64,000 nt of DNA from Citrobacter sp. Cu233. GTDB lineage: Bacteria > Pseudomonadota > Gammaproteobacteria > Enterobacterales > Enterobacteriaceae. Positions 54,556 to 64,000 of this stretch are shown piece by piece. How positions within the stretch are numbered: position 1 is the stretch's first letter; each line of letters opens with the position of its first letter. Location of the stretch: contig NZ_JAOWIF010000033.1 in assembly GCF_030332225.1 (NCBI RefSeq), positions 496,001 to 560,000 on the forward strand. The letters run 5' to 3'. Made by a program: the position numbers and the translations under genes. The notes under the pieces are model-generated. The model worked only from the letters and a program-made list of their open reading frames with translations, made no database searches and was not told the DNA's origin.

Positions 54556-54959
54556 CGGTCTGACTCCAGAAAGGTTGTAGGAATAAGGTGATCTCTGAGA
54601 GTTTTGATTTGTCTACGTAGGGCAAAGAGTTCTGTACGGGTCAGTTCGCTGTCAGGGCTTTTGCTGTCGAGATGACTCAGTAGGTGGTTTAAATCCTGTG
54701 AAAGGCTGCCAAGTTTAATCCATGCTTCACGATTGATTTCTGGCAGAACCGGCGGGAGTTTATTCAGGGAAGCCATCCTGAGCCATTCTCCTTTTTTAAA
54801 CTGACCTCTTTTACTGTCGAGAATAATTAACTCTTCTGCATTTAATCTGACACTGATGCAGTGATGTCGTATTTCATTCTCAGGAAGTTTGTCAGTATGA
54901 AATTTACCGCGTTTTGATACTCTGGTTATATCATCATCATTACTCATGTCACTGTTCAT
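54552..54959 (-). CDS. mobC: MobC-like relaxosome accessory protein
   Basis: 135 residues. HCISVRLNAEELIILDSKRGQ reads as a ribbon-helix-helix DNA-binding segment near 32-52, followed by helical parts (LPEINREAWIKLGSLSQDLNHLL) typical of MobC/NikA-type proteins that bind oriT and recruit the relaxase. Translationally coupled to mobA (ATGA). AAGGATAACT precedes the ATG. A 29-base near-palindrome about 100 bases upstream may be part of its target. Confidence 0.75.
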   Translation of the reverse strand: MNSDMSNDDDITRVSKRGKFHTDKLPENEIRHHCISVRLNAEELIILDSKRGQFKKGEWLRMASLNKLPPVLPEINREAWIKLGSLSQDLNHLLSHLDSKSPDSELTRTELFALRRQIKTLRDHLIPTTFLESDR

Positions 54960-55057
54960 AGTTATCCTTTTATTGCATGTTTATTACTACAGATAACCGA
55001 TGCAGTGAATAAGTCAAGCTGTTACGGGGTAAATAATACAATTGGTTGGGTTAAAAA

Positions 55058-55086
55058 AGGTATACCATTTGACAAATAGTATACCT
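55058..55086. repeat. 29-bp near-perfect palindrome upstream of mobC (oriT candidate)
   Basis: Arms AGGTATACCATTTG (55058-55071) and CAAATAGTATACCT (55073-55086) around a single A, with one mismatch in 14. It lies between mobC (leftward) and the end of the ankyrin gene. Inverted repeats next to mob genes often mark oriT; an operator is the alternative. No T-tract, so it is not a terminator. Confidence 0.55.
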
Positions 55087-55160
55087 AAGAGGATATATCA
55101 GATTAATGATCATGAAATAAAACCTTTCAGACTAAGAAAAGGGTTGTTTACTTCAGCGCT

Positions 55161-56111
55161 TTAGAGTCTTTTTCGCACAGGTGCACGGGGGAGTTCTGGC
55201 TTCATTTCTTTTAACAGGTCTTTTTTCTCTCTTCCTGCGATATAAGAAAAAATCTTATCGGAGTCGGAACGCTGTCTGAGTATATCGTCGTCCATTCTGA
55301 TACCATTTCGAATAAACCATTTCACTCTCTCTATGCCGGTGTAGATACCAATATGCTCATTGCGACAATTATAAAACTGAGTGTGCTTGATTTCGATATG
55401 TTGTTTGAGTTTGTTAAAGATTGATTTCATGTCTTTAACATATAGTTCAACTGTACAATGCTCTGCAAGCAGGAAATTAACACCATTATGTTTAAGTAAT
55501 TTAATAAGATCTAAAGAGTGATAGTTGATATGCCTGATTAAAACAGGTGTGCTATCAATTTTTTCTATATGCCGGATAAGAGCACTGACGTTGGATCGGT
55601 AATGCCAGTTTCCATTGTCCATAGACAAATCGAGTACTGATTTACCATTATGGTCAGTATGATTAATATTGCAGCCTTTTTTTATCCAGTAGTCAAAACT
55701 ATCTGTGGAATAGAGGTTGTAGAGTACAGTCTGGCCTTCATTATCAATACTGTGGATATCAGCACCTGCATTAATAAGAATTTCTGCACATTTTATATTA
55801 TAGCGTTGTTGGTGGAGGCAAGATTGGCCTTGATTATTCTTGTGCTGAATATGAATGCCTGAATGGATTAATAATTCCAGAACGGTTGGGTTAGTGTTAC
55901 AAAACAGTGCGTTATTGCCATAATTGTCTATATGGTTTAGTTCTATGCCTGCTTCAATCAGTGCTTTGGCGGCGTCTAATTGGTCGCAATAGAAAAGGGC
56001 ATTTCTACCACAATAATCAAAAGCATTAATATTTATTCCTGAATTTATGCAATTCATAACTTCCTCTCTTGTCTCACTTTGGATTAATATATTTATAATT
56101 TGATTGGTCAT
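55161..56111 (-). CDS. Ankyrin-repeat protein with C-terminal VRKRL
   Basis: 316 residues with about five ankyrin repeats between residues 28 and 175, recognisable by NAFDYCGRNALFYC, NHIDNYGNNALFC, QHKNNQGQSCLHQ, HSIDNEGQTVLYNL and NHTDHNGKSVLDL with LLIHSGI/LINAGAD-type second helices. The rest is unrecognised. The tail PELPRAPVRKRL resembles that of the small protein at 51484. Ankyrin proteins mediate protein contacts and occur among effectors, immunity proteins and phage defence; the role here is unknown. It follows the 56126-56566 gene by 14 bases, so they form an operon. Confidence 0.7.
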   Translation of the reverse strand: MTNQIINILIQSETREEVMNCINSGININAFDYCGRNALFYCDQLDAAKALIEAGIELNHIDNYGNNALFCNTNPTVLELLIHSGIHIQHKNNQGQSCLHQQRYNIKCAEILINAGADIHSIDNEGQTVLYNLYSTDSFDYWIKKGCNINHTDHNGKSVLDLSMDNGNWHYRSNVSALIRHIEKIDSTPVLIRHINYHSLDLIKLLKHNGVNFLLAEHCTVELYVKDMKSIFNKLKQHIEIKHTQFYNCRNEHIGIYTGIERVKWFIRNGIRMDDDILRQRSDSDKIFSYIAGREKKDLLKEMKPELPRAPVRKRL

Positions 56112-56125
56112 GGCGCTCTCCTTTT

Positions 56126-56566
56126 TTAAGCTACGAATTTGTTATAAATTTCATTGTTAGCACTATACTCTTTGATTTTTACGATATCGTCATAGATCCG
56201 TGAGAAAGAAAACCATGAGATCTCCATAAATTCCCTCTTCTTATTTTGATAAATGATATTGCACCCGCGAAACTGGAATGCATTGTTGAAGGTGTCATGG
56301 TTTGATTTTTTGAGAAAATGTACAAATGATTTAATTGTCTCTTTTTTGCTTACGTTGTAAGAGAGAAATGTATGAATTGAAAAGAGGGTTAAGATATTTC
56401 TCTCAGTAATCATATGTCTGGAGAAGTAACAAAAGTAAAAATCCTGCTCCTCACTTACTGGTTTTCCGAATACAGAAAATTGTGGGTTATATAATCTATA
56501 GAGATCTGCATTCTTTTTAGTTTTGGCAAGATAGTTTGTCAGTGTTGGGTAATTTTGTTTTTTCAT
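56126..56566 (-). CDS. Hypothetical protein upstream of the ankyrin gene
   Basis: 146 residues, Lys/Phe/Tyr-rich, no recognised domain: MKKQNYPTLTNYLAKTKKN at the start and FMEISWFSFSRIYDDIVKI near 115. AGGAG lies upstream of the ATG. It is the first gene of a two-gene unit with the ankyrin protein, so the two products may interact. The AT-rich composition suggests horizontal transfer. Confidence 0.6.
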   Translation of the reverse strand: MKKQNYPTLTNYLAKTKKNADLYRLYNPQFSVFGKPVSEEQDFYFCYFSRHMITERNILTLFSIHTFLSYNVSKKETIKSFVHFLKKSNHDTFNNAFQFRGCNIIYQNKKREFMEISWFSFSRIYDDIVKIKEYSANNEIYNKFVA

Positions 56567-56941
56567 TTTTTATTCTCCTTTATTATTTTGGTGAAATGAA
56601 TATATATTATTAAATAAATACAAATCAAATTTATTTTTTAATAATGAAAAAAAGAAAACGTTTTCCTTAATATAAAAATAATTTAACTGGATGTTTTTGA
56701 TGAAGAATACACGCGTTTAGCAAAAAGTGCTATTTATAAACTAAATACATTATCGATTGTTGTTTTGTGATTGTAAGGTGATGGGGGTTATTTAGTGCAT
56801 TATTTATTAGGGGGCTTGATTCGCTATCGATGATTGTTTTGTATGGTAAAAACGGTTGGTGGCTATCAGGTTTGAAATAAAGGTTTTAATGGGAAGAAAT
56901 CTTTCGTCTTTTCCCCATTTTGAAGGCTGTTCAAAACGTTT
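56567..56941. other. AT-rich intergenic region
   Basis: 375 bases with no coding frame I trust. It contains two similar copies of TATCGATTGTTGTTTTGT (56751) and TATCGATGATTGTTTTGT (56825), 74 bases apart, of unknown meaning, and presumably the promoter of the leftward ankyrin operon. Confidence 0.45.
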
Positions 56942-57157
56942 TTATATTTTCAGGGTGTGTATATTTCGTAGGGTTAACTCCCTGGTCTTTAGATGAGCAA
57001 TAAAATAATCATTGCCAGAAGTGATTTTAGCATCTTCTTCATTATCAAGATCAATTGGATTGCTTTTTGTTTCGATGATAAGGTGCTGCCGCTCAATTTT
57101 CTGAGCGAAATGAATTTTTATTTCAGATGTGTAACTGCATCCGAGTTTTCTATTCAA
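56942..57157 (-). pseudogene. 3' fragment of an unidentified gene
   Basis: The frame reads KLGCSYTSEIKIHFAQKIER, LIIETKSNPIDLDNEEDAK and on to a stop, with protein-like composition. It has only a TTG as possible start and a TAG just before it. Its 5' end coincides with the 5' end of the racemase fragment on the other strand, so it is probably the C-terminal remnant of a gene cut by a rearrangement. No family recognised. Confidence 0.4.
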
Positions 57158-57407
57158 TTGCTATGTGGATGAGATTGATTGTATCGCAAATAAAATCCAA
57201 GATGAACTCAATAGAGGTATTATAAGGCCACAGACGCGTGATACGTTTAATGTTGTTATGAAGCGAATGTATCAGGATGAAGATATTGAGGCTATCATTC
57301 TGGTATGTACAAAGTTGCGCGTTCTGTTTGCGGGTACGGAGGCACCCGTTAAAGCACTGGATACAGTGTATATCCTCATTGTGACTTCGTTTGAACCACT
57401 TAATTAG
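57144..57407 (+). pseudogene. C-terminal fragment of an aspartate/glutamate racemase
   Basis: About 85 codons that read like the end of YgeA-type Asp/Glu racemases: IANKIQDELNRGIIRPQTRD, then IEAIILVCTKLRVLFAG and APVKALDTVYI. The second active-site Cys is kept, but the family's GCTE motif has become VCTK, a sign of decay. The N-terminal two-thirds is missing; GTG 57165 is the only nearby start and lacks a ribosome site. Confidence 0.55.
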
Positions 57408-57533
57408 TAAGAAACTTTGATGTAGATAACAATAAGGGACGTTATGCTCCGGTCCTGCGAATATTTTAAGCAATACTTTTAATGCGAACTATGTGTATTC
57501 AGGAACAGTCGATGACTGTCCCTGAAATAAGTT

Positions 57534-59447
<1,914 letters not shown>

Positions 59448-59473
59448 CTAATTAAAATTGAAATAATTGACTC

Positions 59474-59500
59474 AAAAGGCTATCTATTGATGGCCTTTTT
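59474..59500 (+). terminator. Intrinsic terminator beyond IS5
   Basis: AAAAGGCTATC (59474-59484) pairs with GATGGCCTTTT (59489-59499) with one U-G pair and a TATT loop; T residues follow. It belonged to a rightward gene now missing to its left, or it stops outward IS5 transcription. Confidence 0.75.
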
Positions 59501-60101
59501 CTATTGCATTAAATAAAGGCAAGTATGGGCTTAGAGAGGAAGTATGTGAATCGCCCTCGACAGCAATACTTTATTCTTTAACAGTAGATTTAATATAAGA
59601 AATATTATCCCAACTAAGTCATTGGTTTTAAGTCAAACATTAAAAAACATGATTTTGACTGTTTATCTCCAGGGATCATGCGTTGCAGTGTCCTGAGACT
59701 GGCCAAGAAAACGGATCATCGTGACCACAGAATGTGATGACACAAAATAGATCCTGTACTATTCCAACGGTAGTGAAGAGATATCCTCTCCATGCTCTGT
59801 TTCGATTTCTTGTATTACCTGCACATCAAACACCGCCGCTACCCACCTGATCACGTGACGCACGTTCCGTCAGCGGCATCTATAATGATGAATTCAGAAC
59901 GGGTTGGGCTCGTCTCAGAAATACGTACTTCCCTGATCATTATGTATGGGTTGTTTTCGCATGCTTTTAACAGCGATACAGTCTATGTTAAGGAACAAAT
60001 CCTTTAAGGAAATACCAACAGGACTTCCCTTTTTGCCATTCAACTGTACGCTGCAGGGCCTTGTATTAAGTACTTAAACCTACTGCCTGCCACAAACCCG
60101 T
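59501..60101. other. Intergenic stretch, no supported gene
   Basis: About 600 bases. One 71-codon open frame (59792-60007) has no ribosome site and no recognisable protein. Probably remnant sequence from the rearrangement at IS5. Confidence 0.45.
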
Positions 60102-60311
60102 TCAGTGTGTTAATTTTGCAGTCATATGCACTCTGTTGCCGCTGTATGCTTCAGTGATGGAATATTCTGCTCCGGCTTGTTTTGCTTTTGCTGCGATCTT
60201 TGCATGGGCTTCATCGAGCGTACTGCCTGTTGCGGTGACAGACTGTGCAAAGCTTGTTAACGAAACCAGTGAAAGAGCAGTGATGATAAAAACTTTATTA
60301 ATGGCTTTCAT
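60102..60311 (-). CDS. DUF1471 (YdgH/BhsA/McbA-like) periplasmic protein
   Basis: 69 residues: signal peptide (VFIITALSLVSLTSFA, cut near residue 22) and one DUF1471 domain with GSTLDEAHAKIAAKAKQAGAEYSI and a terminal HMTAKL strand. Family members such as BhsA and McbA are small exported proteins induced by acid, metal, peroxide or hypochlorite stress and affecting biofilm. AGGAAAT precedes the ATG. The neighbours are redox genes. Confidence 0.85.
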   Translation of the reverse strand: MKAINKVFIITALSLVSLTSFAQSVTATGSTLDEAHAKIAAKAKQAGAEYSITEAYSGNRVHMTAKLTH

Positions 60312-60485
60312 GATATTTCCTCAGTTATTTAATAACACTTTGCTAAGTTAAGATACAAATGTGACGGGTTAAAAATAACCCATGGTAATTTCATTTATGT
60401 GCTTCAGTTTAATGAGATGGTTTAATAACGCTATCGTCTATGGAAATAAACAATTGCTTATCTTCCTCATTGCTTTTAACGATAA

Positions 60486-60818
60486 CTATTTTTCAGTAGT
60501 TAAGTAATCATTCAATTTTTCTTCTATCTGTTTTTTGGGCAAAGCACCACCAAATTCCAGAACGATCTCCCCTTTATTAAATACTTTGAAGGAGGGTATC
60601 GAGCGAATACCAAAGATACTGGCCAGTTCGGCATTTTCATCGATATTGACCTTCACAACTTTCAGCCGGGTTTCATGCTCACCTGAAAGTTGTTCGATGG
60701 TTGGTGCGACTGAGACACAGGGTGGACACCATGGCGCCCAGAAATCCACCAAAACAGGAAGGTTGTTGTTCAGTACTTCCTGTGAAAACGTCTCTTTATT
60801 AACACTCTTGACTGACAT
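60486..60818 (-). CDS. Thioredoxin with a CPPC active site
   Basis: 110 residues, full thioredoxin fold: VLVDFWAPWCPPC (Cys31/Cys34), VNIDENAELASIFGIRSIPSF with the cis-Pro, and FNKGEIVLEFGGALPKK. The usual CGPC of TrxA is replaced by CPPC, which alters redox potential and oxidoreductase specificity in related proteins. AGAGAGGT precedes the ATG. Transcribed divergently from the LysR-type regulator at 60982, its probable controller. Confidence 0.9.
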   Translation of the reverse strand: MSVKSVNKETFSQEVLNNNLPVLVDFWAPWCPPCVSVAPTIEQLSGEHETRLKVVKVNIDENAELASIFGIRSIPSFKVFNKGEIVLEFGGALPKKQIEEKLNDYLTTEK

Positions 60819-60890
60819 AGGATACCTCTCTCAATGCTCTTGAATGACTGCATTGTAGGTTGCCAGATAGGAAGAGTTAATTCGCAATAA

Positions 60891-60908
60891 AGAATCAATA
60901 TTAATTCT
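60891..60908. promoter_or_regulatory. Candidate LysR-type operator
   Basis: AGAAT (60891) and ATTCT (60904) separated by eight bases, centred in the 163-base gap between the divergent thioredoxin and lysR genes. Spacing and symmetry suit a LysR-type recognition site. Confidence 0.45.
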
Positions 60909-60981
60909 ATTTCTGCATTAATTGATGGTATGGTTTATCTGCTATGGCGGTGTTTTTTGATGTTATTATTGAGGTTGTTAG

Positions 60982-61887
60982 ATGGATATCAAAGCATTAC
61001 GTTATTTTTTGCAAGTCGCAGAGACCCTCAGTTTTAATCGCGCCTCTGAACGGCTCAACATATCACAGCCCGTAGTGACACGTGTTATCGCCCAACTCGA
61101 ACATGAGATTGGCACTAGGCTTTTTGACAGAACCACCCGCCGCGTTTCATTGACACCCGCAGGAACTGTTCTGCTTAATGAAGTTCGGCCTCTTATCGCA
61201 CATGTTGAGTCTGTCCAGCAGACGGTTCGTCATGTTGTGGCTGAACAAAGCGGTAAATTCACGGTGGGATATACTACTCTGGCTATGCAGACGGTCACTC
61301 CTGATTTACTGCGACTTTTCAGCGAGAAGTATCCTGAAATTGAGTTGGACGTCAGGGAAATGACCACCCATGCTCAGGTCGAAGCGCTGCTGTCAGCCGA
61401 AATTGATGTAGGCTTCGTATTAACGCCGGTTGAAGATGAGGCGCTGACAGTCATTCCGCTGCATAAAGAGCGACTCAGATTAGCGGTATCCAGCCGTCAC
61501 CCGCAAGCCGCTCTGGCAGGAAAAAATAAACCGCTTCCGTTGGCTGCTTTTGCAAATGAGGAGTTTATTATCCCCTGCAAAGAGCAGTTCCCTGCCGTTT
61601 ATGATGAAATTATCCGGCTTTGTGAGGAGGCAGGATTTCGTCCCCGCCTGCGTTCATGTGGAGAAAACCAGACGTGTGTCGGACTGGCACGAGCTGGTCT
61701 TGGCGTAGTATTCGTCTCTGGCAGAACAGAGGATATTCCTTCAGAAGGGTTAGAATTTGTTGAAATAGCAGCACCGATACCTGAATTGGAAATTGCAGTT
61801 GTCTGGCGGACACGTGATCCCTCCGTACTATTACAGCCATTCAGGGAGTTGGAAGAAATAACCATAGAAAACGGAAGCATAGATTGA
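60982..61887 (+). CDS. LysR-family transcriptional regulator
   Basis: 301 residues. N-terminal winged HTH (MDIKALRYFLQVAETLSFNRASERLNISQPVVTRVIAQLE, in pieces) typical of the family; the effector domain has QVEALLSAEIDVGFVLTP near 132 and the DEIIRLCEEAGFRP segment of the BenM/CatM-like branch. It contains four Cys in the effector half (199, 214, 226, 232). It is divergent from the thioredoxin gene, so it probably controls that gene and perhaps the adjacent DsbA-like and OYE genes. Confidence 0.9.
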   Translation: MDIKALRYFLQVAETLSFNRASERLNISQPVVTRVIAQLEHEIGTRLFDRTTRRVSLTPAGTVLLNEVRPLIAHVESVQQTVRHVVAEQSGKFTVGYTTLAMQTVTPDLLRLFSEKYPEIELDVREMTTHAQVEALLSAEIDVGFVLTPVEDEALTVIPLHKERLRLAVSSRHPQAALAGKNKPLPLAAFANEEFIIPCKEQFPAVYDEIIRLCEEAGFRPRLRSCGENQTCVGLARAGLGVVFVSGRTEDIPSEGLEFVEIAAPIPELEIAVVWRTRDPSVLLQPFRELEEITIENGSID

Positions 61888-62058
61888 ATTTATGTTCAGA
61901 AATCGAATTGTCGTGAATGCCTGAAGATGCCCGCAAAATAACCAGGAAACAGGGGCAAAGTGAAAAAAATTAATTGGCGAATTTAAGCTGACTTCCGGAA
62001 TAATTTCAGACTGAAGATTACTGACGGAAGCCAGGTTAGCCACGAATGCCTGTAGACA

Positions 62059-62757
62059 TTATTTACAACCATCTATTCCGCAGACCATCCCCTCCATGAA
62101 CATGGACTCATCTTTGGTTTCTTCCCAGACTTGTCTCAAGGCGCTCAAAAAATTCGCGGCTGGCTGTGCGCCACTGATTGCATATTTATTATTGATCACA
62201 AATAGAGGTACGCCACTTGCACCTATCGCACGAGCCTTTGCCTCATCGTCATCAACAGAGTCCCTGAATACAGGGTTTTCTAGGGCACTTTCAGCCTGAG
62301 ACTGTGTCATACCGGCTTCAATTGCCAGAGCAATCAATACATCCCTGTCAAAAATAGAACGCCCTTCAGTTGTGGCCGCAGAGAACAACTTTTCTGACAT
62401 CTGTGTTCCGAGCCCTGCCTCACGCGCAGCAACTGCAAGGGTATGCGCTTCACGTGTATCGCCAAAAAGCATAGTGTCAAAGTTATAGATCAATCCCTCT
62501 GATTTCCCCGTGCTTTCAATCTGGTTCATCATTAACTCTGCGCCATGCTCACCACCAAACTTCTGATACAAAGCCGATCTGAATGGAATAGGGGGGTGGT
62601 CACTCGCAATACGATAGCTGTGATGACGTACATCGACCTGTTTAGAATATTCAAACTCTTCCAGACCCTTTTCAAATCGTTTTTTAGCGATCCAGCACCA
62701 CGGACAGACATAATCAGACCAGACATCTACTGAGATTCGGGGCATTAATGATTTCAT
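62059..62757 (-). CDS. DsbA-family (FrnE-like) oxidoreductase
   Basis: 232 residues from ATG 62757, or 228 from ATG 62745 (MPRISVDVWSD), which fits the family better. No signal peptide, so cytoplasmic. Motif SDYVCPWCWIAKKRFEKG near the N-terminus has the CPWC active site; LFGDTREAHTLAVAAREAG and the cis-Pro loop GASGVPLFVINNKYAISGAQ follow. FrnE-type proteins act as thiol-disulfide isomerases in oxidative stress. It lies 68 bases downstream of the OYE gene, same strand. Confidence 0.88.
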   Translation of the reverse strand: MKSLMPRISVDVWSDYVCPWCWIAKKRFEKGLEEFEYSKQVDVRHHSYRIASDHPPIPFRSALYQKFGGEHGAELMMNQIESTGKSEGLIYNFDTMLFGDTREAHTLAVAAREAGLGTQMSEKLFSAATTEGRSIFDRDVLIALAIEAGMTQSQAESALENPVFRDSVDDDEAKARAIGASGVPLFVINNKYAISGAQPAANFLSALRQVWEETKDESMFMEGMVCGIDGCK

Positions 62758-62825
62758 TTTGTACTCTGAAGATATATGACAGGTAAAGTAAAATGCCCGG
62801 ATTTATATTATCCGGGCCGACTTAA

Positions 62826-63935
62826 TTATTTTTCGCTGTATACCGGGTAATCGGTATAGCCCTTTTCCGGAGAGCCGCTTACACCGTAATAGGTCGTGCG
62901 ATCGCTTTCCGCCAGCGGCCAGTTATTTTTCATTCTTTCAACCAGATCCGGGTTGGCGATAAATGGCACACCAAACGCAACCAGGTCAACTTCGTTGTTA
63001 TTCAGGCGTTCTTCTGCAATATCACGGCTGAATCCACCTGCTGCAATGATCGTCCCACCAAATGATTCACGGAAATCAGCTTTAAATTTCTCAGCGGCTT
63101 GCGGTGCGGTGACGTAGGTCGGCTGGAAATAGAGGTGCACGTAGGCCAGGGAGCGCTGGCTAAGAGCCTTCGCCATTTCTGACCAGGTTTCTTCTTCCCC
63201 GACATAGGGGGCAAGATCATAGATGCGACCGAACGGAGAGAGTCGTACTGCGACTTTGTTGCCGCCAATTGCATCGGAAACGGCATCAATGGTCTCCAGC
63301 AGGAAGCGCTGACGATTTTCTACCGAACCACCATACTCATCGGTACGGGTATTCAGCTCACTGCTCAGGAACTGGTCAAAGATGAAACCGTTAGCCGCCA
63401 TGATTTCAACGCCATCAAACCCGGCTTCCACCGCCAGTTGTGCTGACTTCACAAAATCGCGGGTAACGCGCTTCACTTCATGCGTTTCGAGTGCACGCGG
63501 AATGCTTGGGGCAACCGGGCCGGGTTTACCACTTTCGTCCCAGGCAAATACTGTTGTATTAGTCGCAGGAATGGTGCCTGAAGAGACGGGGGCAATATGA
63601 CCAGGTTGTAGTGAGGTATGAGACATACGCCCCACATGCCACAGCTGCGCGAAAATTCGGCCACCTTTCGCATGGACAGCATCCGTTACCTTACGCCATC
63701 CCTCAACATGCGCATCATTATAGAGACCAGGCGTATAGAGATACCCGCGACCTTCTTCGGAAACAGGCAGCCCTTCAGTAATCAGCAATCCGGCTGAAGC
63801 ACGCTGCGCGTAATACAAGGCAACTACGTCATCAGCGATGTCATTCAACGTGCGAGTACGTGTCATAGGTGCCATAACCACGCGATTTTTCAGCTCAACG
63901 CCACCGAGGTTGTAAGGGGTAAATAACGTCTTCAT
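62826..63935 (-). CDS. Old Yellow Enzyme family alkene reductase (NemA-like)
   Basis: FMN enzyme of 369 residues that would reduce electrophilic alkenes, quinones or nitro compounds with NAD(P)H. Seen: VMAPMTRTRT near 20, LWHVGRMSHTSLQ near 100, DEYGGSVENRQRFLLE near 200, VRLSPFG near 235, GVPFIANPDLVERM near 335. At the substrate site the usual H-x-x-[NH]-G-Y reads M-A-A-N-G-F (Met179, Asn182, Phe184), so the conserved His and the Tyr proton donor are absent. The start at 63935 follows GAGGAA; the frame extends upstream to 63992. Confidence 0.88.
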   Translation of the reverse strand: MKTLFTPYNLGGVELKNRVVMAPMTRTRTLNDIADDVVALYYAQRASAGLLITEGLPVSEEGRGYLYTPGLYNDAHVEGWRKVTDAVHAKGGRIFAQLWHVGRMSHTSLQPGHIAPVSSGTIPATNTTVFAWDESGKPGPVAPSIPRALETHEVKRVTRDFVKSAQLAVEAGFDGVEIMAANGFIFDQFLSSELNTRTDEYGGSVENRQRFLLETIDAVSDAIGGNKVAVRLSPFGRIYDLAPYVGEEETWSEMAKALSQRSLAYVHLYFQPTYVTAPQAAEKFKADFRESFGGTIIAAGGFSRDIAEERLNNNEVDLVAFGVPFIANPDLVERMKNNWPLAESDRTTYYGVSGSPEKGYTDYPVYSEK

Positions 63936-64000
63936 TGCATTCCTCATCTTAAGAGTCACGAAATTTCTGGCCACAACGACCATTCTGGTCACTCCGTCAA

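Noticed and set aside
55058..55086. Palindrome as a transcription terminator
   Set aside because: The arms are AT-rich with no T-run on either side, so an oriT or operator is more likely.
59792..60007. 71-codon open frame between IS5 and the DUF1471 gene
   Set aside because: No ribosome site, no family resemblance and an odd composition; probably chance.

Overview
The window comes from a gamma-proteobacterial chromosome of the Enterobacteriaceae. Gene order and protein sequences from gudP to mutS follow Escherichia coli and Salmonella almost gene for gene. A glycerate kinase after gudD and a MutS N-terminus of the MNESxDKD type point towards Citrobacter or a close relative. That identification is inference from remembered protein sequences, not from a search.

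Core part (1 to about 47.6 kb). It runs: glucarate catabolism (gudP partial, gudX, gudD, garK); barA; rlmD, relA, mazG, pyrG, eno; a thioester-reductase-like SDR; queE; the poorly understood ygcE/yqcE/ygcW/ygcU/ygcS/ygcR/ygcQ/ygcP/ygcO/ygcN cluster (sugar kinase, two transporters, an SDR, a flavin oxidase, an Etf-like pair, a ferredoxin-like protein and its FixC-like partner); queD; assimilatory sulfate reduction (cysJIH, iap, cysDNC); then ygbE, ftsB, ispD, ispF, truD, surE, pcm, nlpD, rpoS and mutS. Points of interest are intrinsic terminators placed about 24 nt before both divergent first genes of the ygc cluster, which also encodes a GlpP-like antiterminator (YgcP); a 25-codon in-frame loss in ygcS; a single decayed type I-E CRISPR repeat with no cas genes between cysH and iap; and rpoS lying directly against mutS.

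Accessory part (about 47.6 kb to the end). The region upstream of mutS is AT-rich and mosaic. It opens with a tyrosine recombinase and a small HTH partner. A plasmid-like module follows: a RepL-like winged-helix protein, a gene-free origin-like region with a 49-bp-period repeat and hairpins, lipoproteins (one broken), MobC and MobA (MOBP relaxase) with a near-perfect 29-bp palindrome upstream, an ankyrin-repeat protein and several proteins I do not recognise. Two unrelated proteins in this module share the C-terminus VRKRL in different codons.

At about 57.15 kb two gene fragments abut, one of them the 3' end of an aspartate/glutamate racemase gene. A GH1 6-phospho-beta-glucosidase gene is then cut by a complete IS5 whose flanks do not match. 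Beyond IS5 lies a redox or electrophile stress group: a DUF1471 protein, a CPPC thioredoxin, a LysR regulator, a FrnE/DsbA-like protein and an Old Yellow Enzyme with unusual active-site residues. The right end of the island is not in the window.
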